A DNA stretch of 64,000 nucleotides from CAJCIT01 sp963771305. Its GTDB lineage: Bacteria; Acidobacteriota; Terriglobia; Bryobacterales; Bryobacteraceae. The notes beneath the pieces were generated by a model. It was not told the origin of the DNA. It saw nothing but the letters and a program-made list of their open reading frames with translations, and ran no database searches. Shown piece after piece: positions 54,645-64,000 of the stretch. The stretch lies in assembly GCA_963771305.1 (NCBI GenBank), contig CAVYTS010000033.1:558001-622000 (forward strand), read 5' to 3'. Within the stretch, counting starts at the first letter, position 1. Each line of letters begins with the position of its first letter. A program made the position numbers and the translations under genes.

Positions 54645-57600
54645 ACCCCACCCCGGAACAATGGGCTCGTCTTAAGCGCCTGTTTGACGAGGCGAAGCAG
54701 CTGTCTCTGCAATCGCGGATGGCGTTCCTGGAACGGGTCCGTACCGAAAAAGGCGAAGCTATGGCGGAACAACTCGAAGCTCTGCTGAAAGCGCACGACG
54801 AGCAGACGACCCCTGCCGATCGGCCTCTCGTCCGTCCGATCCCCCCGCTCGAGTCTTCAGCCGTCAAAGTGGGTGAAGTCGTCTTGAAGTCTTGGCTTCA
54901 ACGCCATTCAGAGATGATCGAAACGAAAGTCTCTCACTACCATATCGTTGAAAAGCTCGGTAGCGGCGGGATGGGCGTTGTGTATAAGGCCAGGGACGTC
55001 CGTTTAGATCGGTTTGTCGCCCTGAAGTTCTTGCCAGATGATGTCGCTCTCGGCCCAGAGGTGCTGGAGCGCTTCCGCCGTGAGGCCCGCGCAGCGTCGG
55101 CGCTAAACCATCCTAATATCTGCACTATCTATGACATAGGTGAGGAGGGTGGCCGCGCCTTTATCGTCATGGAGTTTCTGGACGGGACAACCCTGAAGCA
55201 GCTCATCGACGGGCGGCCGCTCGAGGTAGATGCTCTCCTTCGAATCGCTTCCGGCCTGGCCGATGCGCTCGACGCAGCACACTCCCATCGGATCATCCAT
55301 CGCGACATCAAGCCCGCGAATATTTTTGTCACCGGGCGGGGACAAGCCAAAATTCTCGATTTTGGGCTGGCAAAGTTGAGGGCTGAGCGGGCCTTGGACT
55401 CGCGCGCGACCACTCTTGGAATTGACTCCACCCAGAGCATTGCGAAGGACGATGGCCTGACCGTTGCAGGGGTGATCATGGGCACTCCCGCATACATGTC
55501 GCCCGAACAGGCCTGCGGGGAAGACGTGGATGCCCGCAGCGACTTGTTCAGCTTCGGCGCGGTGCTGTATGAGATGGCAACCGGGGTACGAAGTTTTGAC
55601 GGCGAGAACTCGGGCGCGATTCTCAGAGCGGTCTTGCACAAAGATCCCGTGTCTCCGTCGCAACTGAATCCCAAACTGCCAGCCGGGCTGGACGAGATCA
55701 TCAGCAAGGCTCTGGCTAAAGAACGCGACAGGCGATACACAACTGCAGCAGAGATGGAAGCCGACTTGGACCGGCTGCGCCAAACCGGCGGCCGGCTGGC
55801 TCAAAGCGCCGAGAAAGAGACGCCGAGAGACAAACGCCGACGCTGGACGTTAGCCGGCGCGACGGTGGCGGTTTTGATTCTCGGCGCGGCCGGCTGGCTT
55901 TACCACCCGCGCCCGGCACACGCGCTGAGCGATACGGACACAGTCGTGCTCGCTGATTTCACCAACTCAACCGGCGAAAGCGTTTTCGATCCAACGCTGC
56001 AGCAGGTTCTCGAAACGAGTCTCACTCAATCGCCTTTCCTCAGCGTCCTGCCCAGTCAAGCGGTGAAGGCCACGCTAAAACGCATGGGCCGGCCGCCGGG
56101 CGAACAGCTGACGACGGACGTTGTGAAGGAAGTGGGCCAGCGAGCCGGGAGCAAGGCGTTCTTGGCCGGCTCCATTGCAAGGTTGGACAGCCAGTACGTA
56201 ATCGTACTTAAGGCCGTAAACTGCCAAACCGGCGAGACTTTGGCCCAGACGCGGGAGACAGCAACTCGTAAAGAGGACGTGATAGTCGCCCTTCAGAATT
56301 CGGCAAAGGAGTTACGCGAGAAACTAGGGGAATCACTCGCGTCGATCCAGAAGGTCGACGTAGCGTGGCGGTCGCAGCAAGTTACCACGCCCTCCCTTGA
56401 AGCCTGGCAAAGCTACAGCGCAGCGCGAAAGGCCGGGTTTAAAGCCGCCGCGTCCATACCGCTTTACCAGCACGCCATTGAACTTGACCCGAATTTTGCC
56501 ATGGCGCACTTATCGCTTGGGCTAACGTACCTCAACTTGGGCGAACCGGATCGGGCAATGGAGAGCATAAAGAAGGCCTATGAGCTCCGCAGTCGCGTTG
56601 GCGAATGGGAACGGTATGCCATAGAAGGCCGATACCACGCCTCGGTCACGGGAGACCTCGAAAAAGCTCGCGCAGTGTACGAGGCCTGGGGCGCCACCTA
56701 CCCACGCCGCGCCTGGCTGAATAACATCAGCATTATCGACGCTCAACTAGGAGAGTACCAGAAGGCGGTCACGCTTCTCCACACTGTGGATCAGCACATC
56801 ATGGAAAACGCAAACGAAGCCGCAAACTTAGGATGCGACTTGGCGGGCTCCTATATGGCCCTGGGTCTCTTAAAGGATGCCCGGTCGAAATCCGAGGAAA
56901 ACCTGAGGTACCGGCCCAACTCCTCGTGCGATCACGAAACCCTATACCTCATTGCGTTCCTCGAGAACGACAGCGTGGGCATGGCGCAACAGGTGGCGTG
57001 GGCGAGCCAGCAGGGAGTCGAAGACTTCCCCATATTGGAAGAAATTTCTGCTGCGTACTCCGGGCGGCTTCAAAAGGCGCGGGAGCTTTCCCGCGCTAGA
57101 GTTGCAGCAGCCCAAGCGCAGGGCCGGCCGGAGACTGCTGCGACCGCCACAGCGGAAGCATCGTTGCGCGAGGCGTTGTTCGGAAATCGAACCGAGGCGC
57201 TGCAGCTTGCTCAGGACGCGCTTACGCTGGCCCGGGGGAAAATCACTGAGTATTTGGCAGCCGTAATATTCGCGCTGGAGGGAGGTTGGGAGAAGGCGCA
57301 GGAGCTTGCAGACGATCTGCTACGGCGCTTCCCGGAAGATACGATCGTGCGCTTCAATTATCTGCCGTCACTTCGCGCGCTGATCGAGCTGGACCGTCGC
57401 AGTCCCACCAACGCTCTTCGGGAACTCGAGACCACCAGGTCCTACGAGCTGGGGCAGGCGCCACCCGCCTTATGGCCCGTGTATGTGCGGGGCCAAGCCT
57501 ATCTTGCAGCGCATCAGGGCGCCGAGGCTGCGGTGGAGTTTCAGAAGATTCTCGACCACCGTGGAATGGTAAACAGCGCTCCAGCTGGTGGGCCGATTGA

Positions 57601-57760
57601 TGCACTGGCTCACCTGGGTCTCGCGCGGGCCTACTCTCTGCAGGGCGATACAGCAAAGGCCCGCGGTGCCTATCAGGATTTCTTCGAGATCTGGAAGAAC
57701 GCCGATACCAACATCCGCGTTCTGAAGGAAGCTCGAGCGGAGTTCAACAAGCTTAAATAG
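54641..57760 (+). CDS. Membrane Ser/Thr kinase with TPR-rich C-terminus
   Basis: About 1039 residues from the ATG overlapping the sigma stop. Kinase at about 100-378: glycine loop GSGGMGVVYKA, Lys129, HRD at 220-222, DFG at 240-242, MSPEQ. One TM at 402-421 (WTLAGATVAVLILGAAGWL). Outside lies a domain starting VVLADFTNSTGESVFDPTLQ QVLE, as in other acidobacterial kinases, then TPR-like helices (FAMAHLSLGLTYLNLGEPDR AMESIKKAYEL and similar). Second gene of the sigma-kinase-receptor operon. Confidence 0.93.
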   Translation: MNPTPEQWARLKRLFDEAKQLSLQSRMAFLERVRTEKGEAMAEQLEALLKAHDEQTTPADRPLVRPIPPLESSAVKVGEVVLKSWLQRHSEMIETKVSHYHIVEKLGSGGMGVVYKARDVRLDRFVALKFLPDDVALGPEVLERFRREARAASALNHPNICTIYDIGEEGGRAFIVMEFLDGTTLKQLIDGRPLEVDALLRIASGLADALDAAHSHRIIHRDIKPANIFVTGRGQAKILDFGLAKLRAERALDSRATTLGIDSTQSIAKDDGLTVAGVIMGTPAYMSPEQACGEDVDARSDLFSFGAVLYEMATGVRSFDGENSGAILRAVLHKDPVSPSQLNPKLPAGLDEIISKALAKERDRRYTTAAEMEADLDRLRQTGGRLAQSAEKETPRDKRRRWTLAGATVAVLILGAAGWLYHPRPAHALSDTDTVVLADFTNSTGESVFDPTLQQVLETSLTQSPFLSVLPSQAVKATLKRMGRPPGEQLTTDVVKEVGQRAGSKAFLAGSIARLDSQYVIVLKAVNCQTGETLAQTRETATRKEDVIVALQNSAKELREKLGESLASIQKVDVAWRSQQVTTPSLEAWQSYSAARKAGFKAAASIPLYQHAIELDPNFAMAHLSLGLTYLNLGEPDRAMESIKKAYELRSRVGEWERYAIEGRYHASVTGDLEKARAVYEAWGATYPRRAWLNNISIIDAQLGEYQKAVTLLHTVDQHIMENANEAANLGCDLAGSYMALGLLKDARSKSEENLRYRPNSSCDHETLYLIAFLENDSVGMAQQVAWASQQGVEDFPILEEISAAYSGRLQKARELSRARVAAAQAQGRPETAATATAEASLREALFGNRTEALQLAQDALTLARGKITEYLAAVIFALEGGWEKAQELADDLLRRFPEDTIVRFNYLPSLRALIELDRRSPTNALRELETTRSYELGQAPPALWPVYVRGQAYLAAHQGAEAAVEFQKILDHRGMVNSAPAGGPIDALAHLGLARAYSLQGDTAKARGAYQDFFEIWKNADTNIRVLKEARAEFNKLK

Positions 57761-57777
57761 GGAGGTTCTTTAGGGCG

Positions 57778-60700
57778 ATGTCTTTTAGACTCCGCATGTC
57801 AGGCTGGGTGTACTTCGCGGCGCGGATGGCGTCGTTTCTGCTCATCGCGTCCGCAGTCCCTGCGGCCGCCCAAACCATTTACAGCGGGGAACTTACCGGG
57901 AACGTGTCCGATCCGTCGGGGAAAACTATAACGGGAGCGACAGTGGTTCTGACCAGCGGGGCCACGAGTGAGAATTCCTCCGTTGCGACGGGCAGTGAGG
58001 GCGGTTTCCGATTTCCGCTCCTACGTCCGGGAGTCTACTCCTTGGCCGTTAGCGCCACCGGATTTCAAACCAAAACCCTACAGACCACGGTTGAACTGGG
58101 CCAGTCCCCGAATCTGGAAATTCAACTCGGAATCCATGTGAAAGAAGAGCACCTCCTCGTGACGACCGAGGCTCCGCTGCTCCAAACCAACAACGCTAAT
58201 TTGACAACGACCTTTAACCAGAATGAGATTGAAAATTTGCCTGATCCGGGTAACGACTTGACTGTGTTCGCTTTCACCGCCCCGGGCGTTACTTTGAACA
58301 CGGCCGGCGGGGGATTTGGCAACTTCTCTGTCTTTGGTCTTCCCTCAATCTCGAATCTGTTCACACTCGACGGAATGGACATTACAGACCCCCATTTAAA
58401 TGTGAACGTCTCGGGCGCAACCAATCTCTCTCTGGGCGCCAATGCGGTTCAGGAAGTCGCGGTTGTTCTGAACGGCTACACGGGCCAATACGGACGTTTG
58501 GCCGGCGCCAATGTAAATTATCTTACGAAGTCCGGCGGCAATGTGTTTCACGGCAATGCCTTGTGGTCCTACAACGAAAGGGCGCTCAACGCCAATAACT
58601 GGTTCAACAATGCCACGTCAACGCCGCGGCCGTTCCAGATTTCCAATGGCTGGGCCGCTTCTTTAGGCGGTCCGATCGTGAGGAACAAACTTTTCTTCTT
58701 CTTCGATACAGAGGGCCTCCGCTTCGTTCTGCCGGGCGGAGGGCCGGTTTACATCCCGACGCCCGATTTCGCCAACTTCGTTCTCAAAAAGTTGGCAGTC
58801 ATCAATCCAGCTGCCGTGCCGCTCTACACAACGGCGTTCAACCTGTACGCAGGTTCTTCCGGAGCTACCCGCGCGACGCCCGTGACCGCCACAATCGATT
58901 CGCACCTGGGTTGTGGTGATCTGGCAAACCCCGTCTACGGAGTCTCAAAACCGTGCGCTGCCACTTTCCAGGACACGGCAAACGCACTGAACACCGAATG
59001 GCTCGCCGCCACCAAAGTCGATTACGTGATCACGAGGAACGACCGCCTGTACCTCCGTCTTAGCATGGACCATGGACTTCAGGCTTACGCAGACCCCATC
59101 AACTCAGTTTTTAGTCCCAACAGCAGCCAGCCTCTATACAGCGGCCAAGTGGGTTACACCAGGGTAATCTCTCCGACGAGTGTCAACTCGCTGCTCCTCT
59201 CGGCAAATTACTATTCTTTTGTGTTCGGACCGGCCAACCTCAGCGCCGCCCTTCAAACTTTCCCTACCACTTTTACCTTCACCAACGGGCTCTTCACAAA
59301 CCTCGGGGGTACCGACAACTCCTATCCGTCCGGCACCAAGGAGCGGCAGTGGCAATTGGTGGATGACTACTCCCTTATTCATGGACATCACACGCTCAAG
59401 GCCGGCGCCAACGTCCGAAGGAACGTAATAAGCAGCTATTATTATGGGGCCCTTACCAGCGGTCTGCTCACGTTCAACTCGATGACGGCATTTGCCAATG
59501 GCGCCCTTAGCAAAGGCTCTTCCTATACCCAAGCGTTCGCGACAATTGGTGCGGAGGACTTAACGTTCTATAGTGCCGGGTTTTATGGCCAGGATGAATG
59601 GAGAGTCCGGCCGAACCTGATGATCACGCTCGGTTTGCGCTTTGATTACAACAGCAACATCTCGTGTAACGCCTGCTTCACGGAATTGGTCGGTCAAGGA
59701 TCCTTTGACCAAATCGACCATTCGGTTGATATACCGTACAACCAAACCATACAGACTGGGTTAAACAAGGCATTTCACAGCGTTGACCCAATCATCGCCG
59801 AACCTCGCGTCGGTGTTGCTTACAACCTGACTAAGTCGACGATTTTTCGTGGCGGCATCGGCCTCTTCGCCGATTCGCCCCCCGCGATTCAAGCCGATCG
59901 CTTCCTCACGAACCCTCCGGCCGAGTCGATTTTCACCACCACCTCCGGCCTAGTTGCCATGGGCGTGCCGAAGGGAGTTTTCTCAATAGTGTCCGCTTCT
60001 AACGCGGCGTTTCAGCAGGGATTTGCCAACGGCGACACCTTGGCACAACTACAGGCCCAGGTTCCCGGCTTTGCGCCTCCTCAGTTTTTTACCATTACTC
60101 AAAACGTCCACACGCCAAAGTACACCGAGTGGAGTGCCGGGGTGCAGCAGTCCTTTTCCGACAAGTACCTGCTCTCGGTGAACTACGTTGGCAACTATGG
60201 CTTTGACGGGCTTGTTCAGCAGCTCTTTGGAAATGCATACTCACCCAAAGGTTCAGCCGGACTGCCCACGGTTGCGCCCGACCCTCGCTTCGGGCAGATC
60301 GTAGAGCTGAATAACGAAGGCTGGTCCAATTACAATGGCATGGTTGCTTCTTTCCGATGGATGATGAGCAACCAGTTCTCGGGTCTGTTCTCATACACTT
60401 GGAGCCACGCATTCGATACCTGTTCGAATGACTGCCTCCAGGAACTCTTCGGCTCCACGGATTTGCGCTTTCAGTTGAGCCCGCAAGGCTTGCGGGCTTT
60501 GAATTACAGCAATTCGGATTATGACGTGCGGCAGTCCCTAAGTGCTAATTACGTCTACACGGAGCCTGCCCTGCATTTCCACAACTCAATTCTGAAGGCA
60601 GCCTTGGGCGGGTGGACGGTAGCCGGCACTGTCTACTTTCACACCGGTTATCCCTTCAGCATCGTCAATACAGGCGTAGTGAACCAATACCACAACTTGA

Positions 60701-61107
60701 GTGGCAAGCCCAAGCAGGCGATCCTTGCTGAATTTCTTGGAGGGCCCCCCTACCCGAGTTGCACTGCGCCCAATGTGGCATGCTACTCGGCGTCCCAGTT
60801 TGCCGCGGCAGCCGCCCAGCAAAACTTTGGTAACGTCCCGCGCAATTCGTTCCGCGGGCCCGACTTCTTCGACACAGATCTGAACCTAAACAAGACCTTC
60901 GCCGTCACCGAGAGGTACAGGATTATCTTCGGGGCGTCCTTCTTCAATATCCTCAACCACCCGAACTTCGGTATACCGGGGAACAATGTCAATTCCGGAG
61001 TTTTTGGACGCATCCAAACGACGGCTTCCGAGCCCACCAGCCCCTATGGGGCAAATGCGGGATCTGGCGGCAGGGTGGTCGAGACTCTGGTTAAGTTTCA
61101 GTTCTGA
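57778..61107 (+). CDS. CarboxypepD-reg / TonB-dependent receptor (Oar-like)
   Basis: Encodes 1109 residues. Signal MASFLLIASAVPAAAQ, then a CarboxypepD_reg domain (SGELTGNVSDPSGKTITGAT, GGFRFPLLRPGVYSLAVSAT GF), a plug region (NEIENLPDPGNDLTVFAFTA PGV, LFTLDGMDITDPHLN) and a long beta-barrel ending GRVVETLVKFQF with terminal Phe. No obvious TonB box. It belongs to the large Oar-type receptor family of Acidobacteriota, probably for saccharide or peptide uptake. It starts 17 bp after the kinase stop, so it is probably the target of the sigma-kinase pair. Confidence 0.93.
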   Translation: MSFRLRMSGWVYFAARMASFLLIASAVPAAAQTIYSGELTGNVSDPSGKTITGATVVLTSGATSENSSVATGSEGGFRFPLLRPGVYSLAVSATGFQTKTLQTTVELGQSPNLEIQLGIHVKEEHLLVTTEAPLLQTNNANLTTTFNQNEIENLPDPGNDLTVFAFTAPGVTLNTAGGGFGNFSVFGLPSISNLFTLDGMDITDPHLNVNVSGATNLSLGANAVQEVAVVLNGYTGQYGRLAGANVNYLTKSGGNVFHGNALWSYNERALNANNWFNNATSTPRPFQISNGWAASLGGPIVRNKLFFFFDTEGLRFVLPGGGPVYIPTPDFANFVLKKLAVINPAAVPLYTTAFNLYAGSSGATRATPVTATIDSHLGCGDLANPVYGVSKPCAATFQDTANALNTEWLAATKVDYVITRNDRLYLRLSMDHGLQAYADPINSVFSPNSSQPLYSGQVGYTRVISPTSVNSLLLSANYYSFVFGPANLSAALQTFPTTFTFTNGLFTNLGGTDNSYPSGTKERQWQLVDDYSLIHGHHTLKAGANVRRNVISSYYYGALTSGLLTFNSMTAFANGALSKGSSYTQAFATIGAEDLTFYSAGFYGQDEWRVRPNLMITLGLRFDYNSNISCNACFTELVGQGSFDQIDHSVDIPYNQTIQTGLNKAFHSVDPIIAEPRVGVAYNLTKSTIFRGGIGLFADSPPAIQADRFLTNPPAESIFTTTSGLVAMGVPKGVFSIVSASNAAFQQGFANGDTLAQLQAQVPGFAPPQFFTITQNVHTPKYTEWSAGVQQSFSDKYLLSVNYVGNYGFDGLVQQLFGNAYSPKGSAGLPTVAPDPRFGQIVELNNEGWSNYNGMVASFRWMMSNQFSGLFSYTWSHAFDTCSNDCLQELFGSTDLRFQLSPQGLRALNYSNSDYDVRQSLSANYVYTEPALHFHNSILKAALGGWTVAGTVYFHTGYPFSIVNTGVVNQYHNLSGKPKQAILAEFLGGPPYPSCTAPNVACYSASQFAAAAAQQNFGNVPRNSFRGPDFFDTDLNLNKTFAVTERYRIIFGASFFNILNHPNFGIPGNNVNSGVFGRIQTTASEPTSPYGANAGSGGRVVETLVKFQF

Positions 61108-61322
61108 AAACGGCGATCATCCTGTTTGCGTCGAGCTGCTGATTTGATCGGGCCCGAGTTGCGGAATGCATTCTTGGGCGATTTGCCGGATAGGTCGGGC
61201 GCAGCGCAACGAAGGCAGGGAAAAGGGAATACGAGACAGGGGAATGTTTGGAACGACCGCTACCTGAACAAACTCCACACTCTGGCCGGCGTTCAACCGT
61301 GCCCTGGTGCGTTATCAGTTAT

Positions 61323-61402
61323 TGATCGGGATAGGGGAGAGCTTCGCGGCTCCCCTCCTCCCACACCACCGTGCGTACGGGTCCGTACACGGCGGTTCGA
61401 GT
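61323..61402 (-). ncRNA. Group II intron domains V and VI
   Basis: Read on the minus strand from 61402: GAACCGCCGTGTACGGACCC then GTACGCACGGTGG, forming the domain V hairpin. GGGAGGAGGGGAG...CTCTCCCC is domain VI, ending CCCGAT at 61323 with the AY end expected. The intron's reverse transcriptase lies at 63440-64000 on the same strand, so the 3' boundary is here. Confidence 0.75.
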
Positions 61403-61467
61403 CGGTTACGCTAACCGAAGTTCGTCACGACGGAGGCCAAAAGGCACCTAAGTCATTCAGAATGAGT

Positions 61468-63285
61468 TCAGGCAATCGCCGAGTCTACACTACATTTGCG
61501 ATGAAGTTCGAACCTCTCGGGGAGGCTGAGCCCGAGTTGCTGGAGGAGCGATTTCTGCTCGGCGGTCGGCTCGGTGATGCGGCGCAGGCGGATCTCTCGT
61601 CCATCGGTGGTGGGCAGGATGATGTCGGCGCTGTGCAGGCTAGAGAGCAGGGCGAGCGCCTTCAGCGCCGACAGAGGCTGGGCGTGGTTGACTCCGCTGC
61701 TCGATGGTTGCGGGACGATCGCCGGGCGGCGCTTCAGCAAATGCTTGAGCGTGACCCACAGGGCATAGCCGAGAAAGGCCACCATCACGTGGGCCTTGAC
61801 GCGCGCCTCCAGTTGATGGAACAAGGGCCGGATGGACAGCTCGCTTTTGAGCGCGCGGAACGATGCCTCAGCCTCGGTTAACTGCATGTACCGAGACCAG
61901 AGCTCTTCCGAGGTGCCGACCTGGAGATTGGTACGGAGCATGTAAGCGCCTTCCCGCAGTCCGCGCCAGACCTTGCGATCTTCTTTGATCGCCCAGTGGA
62001 GACGAACGCCCTCGGGCGTGTCCCGCAGACCGACCTGGTAGAGATCGTTCACCTGGGGATGGCTGGCTTGTATCCGCCCCAGACGCCGCTCCATTTTGTG
62101 GCGGTCTTTCAGCCGACCGGTCTCGATCGTTTTCGCCAGACGTTTCAGGGCATCCTCCATACGGCTGGAAAATCGGTTCCGGATGGCCTGCTCTTTTTCT
62201 TTCCGGCCGCTGGTGCGGCACAGGATGAACGTCTCCTCGCCCCGAGGAATGGGTACCTTCTTCACTTCCACTTCCGGCCGCACCTGAATCCAGTCGTCCT
62301 TAAGCAGTTCTTCTTCAAACCGCTTCATCTGGCTGCGTGGCGTGCCCACCAAGTACTGGCCGCCGCGTTGGCGGATCGCCTGTAGATTCTCCTCGCTCAC
62401 GATGCCGCGATCAAACACCCAGATCCGCCGCGCCCTGCCATACTTGCGCTCGACCATGCGCAGAATCACTTCCATCGTGGACACGTCGGCCCGGTTGCCA
62501 TCAAACGTCTCATAGCTGAACGGAAAACCTTCGCTGTTGACGATCAGCGCGATCACCATCTGCTCGCAGTCGGGACGATGATCGCGCGAATAGCCCCGGC
62601 GCATCATCGGATTCTTCTCCGCGGCGCCTTCCACATAGCTGCTCGTCAGATCGTAGAGCAGCACGTCAAACTCGGCCCCGAACAGCTCGCCATAGCGCTG
62701 CTTGAGATGCCGCTCCAGCTTCGTTTTGTGCGGCAGAATCCGGTCCAGGCAACGGTACAGCCGCGTGTCGTTGAGCTTGCCTTCTTCGATGCCCAACAGG
62801 TCATCGAGCGCTGTGGAGGGATACCAACGCTCTTCGATGGACAACTCGCTGCCGGGCGCGCACAGCCGATTGATGGCCAGCACGGCGGCCACGCGCGACC
62901 ACCTCACGTCGGCCTCCTGGTCATCCACCGCCTCTTCGAAGAAACGATCCAGTTCCAGACGTCTCCACAGTTCCAGACCGAGCCAGCAGGAGCCGAACTG
63001 CCGCGTGCGCTCCAGCCGCACCTTGTTCACCAGCACCCGTGCCACCTGCGGATCATCCGCCGGCGGCTCCACGTGCGAAGGAAAAAGCTTCAGTTGCTGC
63101 GCCTCTCCCTGCTCGTTGAAGACTTCGATCGTCTTCAGCCAGCGCGCCTGCGCCGAACTGTTCAACTCGCCCAGATAGCACAGCGTTTTCTGCCGGGGTC
63201 CATCGGGCGTCCGTACCGTCTCAACCAGCGACCAGTAGGCGTGGTCCTTGCCGTCCTTGCTCCGCCGGTTCGGCCGCAGAAACAT
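61468..63285 (-). CDS. IS1634-family transposase inside the group II intron
   Basis: Encodes 605 residues. IS1634/IS4-like DDE core: LLYDLTSSYVEGAAEKNPMM RRGYSRDHRPDCEQ (first Asp), RIWVFDRGIVSEENL (second Asp), LTEAEASFRALKSELSIRPL FHQLEARVKAHVMVAF (Glu). Complete in length and catalytic residues. It sits between the intron's reverse-transcriptase gene and domain V. Element ends were not resolved; GTCTACACTACAT occurs at 61483 and 63332 in direct orientation, the first copy inside the gene, so it is not a simple duplication. Confidence 0.88.
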   Translation of the reverse strand: MFLRPNRRSKDGKDHAYWSLVETVRTPDGPRQKTLCYLGELNSSAQARWLKTIEVFNEQGEAQQLKLFPSHVEPPADDPQVARVLVNKVRLERTRQFGSCWLGLELWRRLELDRFFEEAVDDQEADVRWSRVAAVLAINRLCAPGSELSIEERWYPSTALDDLLGIEEGKLNDTRLYRCLDRILPHKTKLERHLKQRYGELFGAEFDVLLYDLTSSYVEGAAEKNPMMRRGYSRDHRPDCEQMVIALIVNSEGFPFSYETFDGNRADVSTMEVILRMVERKYGRARRIWVFDRGIVSEENLQAIRQRGGQYLVGTPRSQMKRFEEELLKDDWIQVRPEVEVKKVPIPRGEETFILCRTSGRKEKEQAIRNRFSSRMEDALKRLAKTIETGRLKDRHKMERRLGRIQASHPQVNDLYQVGLRDTPEGVRLHWAIKEDRKVWRGLREGAYMLRTNLQVGTSEELWSRYMQLTEAEASFRALKSELSIRPLFHQLEARVKAHVMVAFLGYALWVTLKHLLKRRPAIVPQPSSSGVNHAQPLSALKALALLSSLHSADIILPTTDGREIRLRRITEPTAEQKSLLQQLGLSLPERFELHRKCSVDSAIA

Positions 63286-63439
63286 TCTAAGGCGATCTTG
63301 TCATGAGGCTCGAACCTCTTCAAGAGGGTTGGTCTACACTACATCGACTTCTGCCCAAGCCGCGATTGGAGCCAAAGACACTTATCCCATTCGGGAGCCC
63401 CGACTTTGCCTAAATCGATGTCCCCGTGACGAACTTCGG

Positions 63440-64000
63440 CTAACACTCCTCGAACAATGAGGGAAGTCCGAGCGATTTGAAGTAAGCGTTAGAAAGCCCT
63501 ACGCAGAGGGCCGTGGCCTTCGCGAGATACCAGGGGCCGCGACCGCTGCCGGCGGTATTGCTCGCCAGCCGCTCCCGTACCCCCAGTTCCAACAGAGCCG
63601 CTCGGCGACGGCGCGGAGTTTTCCACTGCCGCCACATAGCCGCCCTGAGGCGCAGCCGGACCCAGCGGGTCAAGCCGATCAACACTTCAGGCGTTTCGCA
63701 GAATCCGAAATAGCTGCGCCAGCCCCGCATATACGGTGCCAGTTCCTCCATCGTCGTCTCCATGCTGACGCCTTTGGCCCGTCGCGTGATCTCCCGGATT
63801 CGCCGCTTGAACCGATCCATGGCCTTACGCGCAATCACGCGCTTGACCTCCGGACCGGCCGTAAAGCTGAACCCGAGAAACTTCCGTTCCTGCGGTCGTG
63901 CCACCGCACTCTTCGTCTCATTCACCTTGAGCTTGAGCTTTTGCGTGATGAATTGCGTAACGCTCTCCATCACCCGTTGCCCCGCCCGCTCGCTGCTGAC
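63440..64000 (-). CDS. Group II intron reverse transcriptase/maturase, C-terminal part
   Basis: At least 186 residues; the frame continues beyond the right edge. It holds the end of the RT domain (KLKLKVNETKSAVARPQERK FLGFSF), the maturase/GIIM domain (RFKRRIREITRRAKGVSMET, LAPYMRGWRSYFGFCETPEV), and a C-terminal part ending SLGLPSLFEEC. The protein binds its intron RNA and makes cDNA for retrohoming. Right after the stop lies GCCGAAGTTCGTCACG, whose inverse CGTGACGAACTTCGG lies across the IS1634 element at 61424-61439; the two arms form a domain IV stem split by the IS. Confidence 0.88.
   Translation of the reverse strand, partial: VSSERAGQRVMESVTQFITQKLKLKVNETKSAVARPQERKFLGFSFTAGPEVKRVIARKAMDRFKRRIREITRRAKGVSMETTMEELAPYMRGWRSYFGFCETPEVLIGLTRWVRLRLRAAMWRQWKTPRRRRAALLELGVRERLASNTAGSGRGPWYLAKATALCVGLSNAYFKSLGLPSLFEEC

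Noticed and set aside
62578..63306. 242-codon frame on the plus strand
   Set aside because: Antisense to the IS1634 transposase; GC-rich codon pattern produces long shadow frames here.
61483..63344. Direct repeat GTCTACACTACAT as IS1634 target duplication
   Set aside because: The left copy lies inside the transposase coding region, so it cannot flank the element; 13 bp is also too long for this family.
1..64000. CRISPR arrays or cas genes
   Set aside because: No regularly spaced repeats of 24-40 bp with unique spacers were seen on either strand, and no Cas-like protein.

Overview
The window looks like a chromosomal stretch of an Acidobacteriota bacterium of the Solibacter/Bryobacter type. 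This is inferred from gene content, not a database search: membrane Ser/Thr kinases fused to PD40 beta-propellers or TPRs, a winged-helix/PD40 one-component regulator, ECF sigma factors paired with kinases, a CarboxypepD-reg/TonB-dependent receptor, PEP-CTERM secreted proteins and many insertion sequences. There are about 20 kb of ordinary cellular genes and about 40 kb of accessory DNA.

Layout. 0-7.4 kb is a gene graveyard: frameshifted remnants of a small hypothetical, a methyltransferase, a PD40 protein and a winged-helix/PD40 regulator, plus a TIR-domain gene split by a 287-bp MITE-like insert. 7.6-12.8 kb is an IS91-type element (tyrosine recombinase plus HUH transposase) whose transposase is split inside the HUH motif by a 2.6-kb element carrying a large serine recombinase. 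At 13.2 kb a tRNA-Thr is followed by a phage-like integrated element (integrase, excisionase, CI-like and Cro-like regulators, replication protein with internal iterons), then a RES/Xre toxin-antitoxin pair and a nucleotidyltransferase gene. 20-30 kb mixes hypotheticals, a short-chain dehydrogenase, an orphan tyrosine recombinase, a 42-residue lysine-rich protein, an ankyrin protein, and RAYT and IS110 remnants. 30-35 kb holds three secreted proteins, two with PEP-CTERM signals and a shared upstream DNA element. 35.9-40.6 kb has a divergent pair of unknown genes, an IS200 and a complete IS5.

41-45.5 kb carries a Ser/Thr kinase-PD40 gene, a secreted HExxH protein and an ECF sigma gene. 45.6-49.5 kb is the most unusual part: four overlapping genes (zinc-finger protein, CHC2/Toprim primase, two tyrosine recombinases) bounded by 12-bp inverted repeats and a 7-bp direct repeat, with a 268-bp non-autonomous relative next door and another terminus at 40.9 kb. 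I recognise no named transposon family with this content. 50-61 kb returns to cellular genes: a prolyl oligopeptidase and an apparent sigma factor/kinase-TPR/TonB-receptor operon. The window ends in a group II intron whose domain IV is interrupted by an IS1634-type element.

Several genes carry single-base frameshifts, often in homopolymers, while the longest genes are intact; part of the decay therefore looks real, but read-level checks would be needed.
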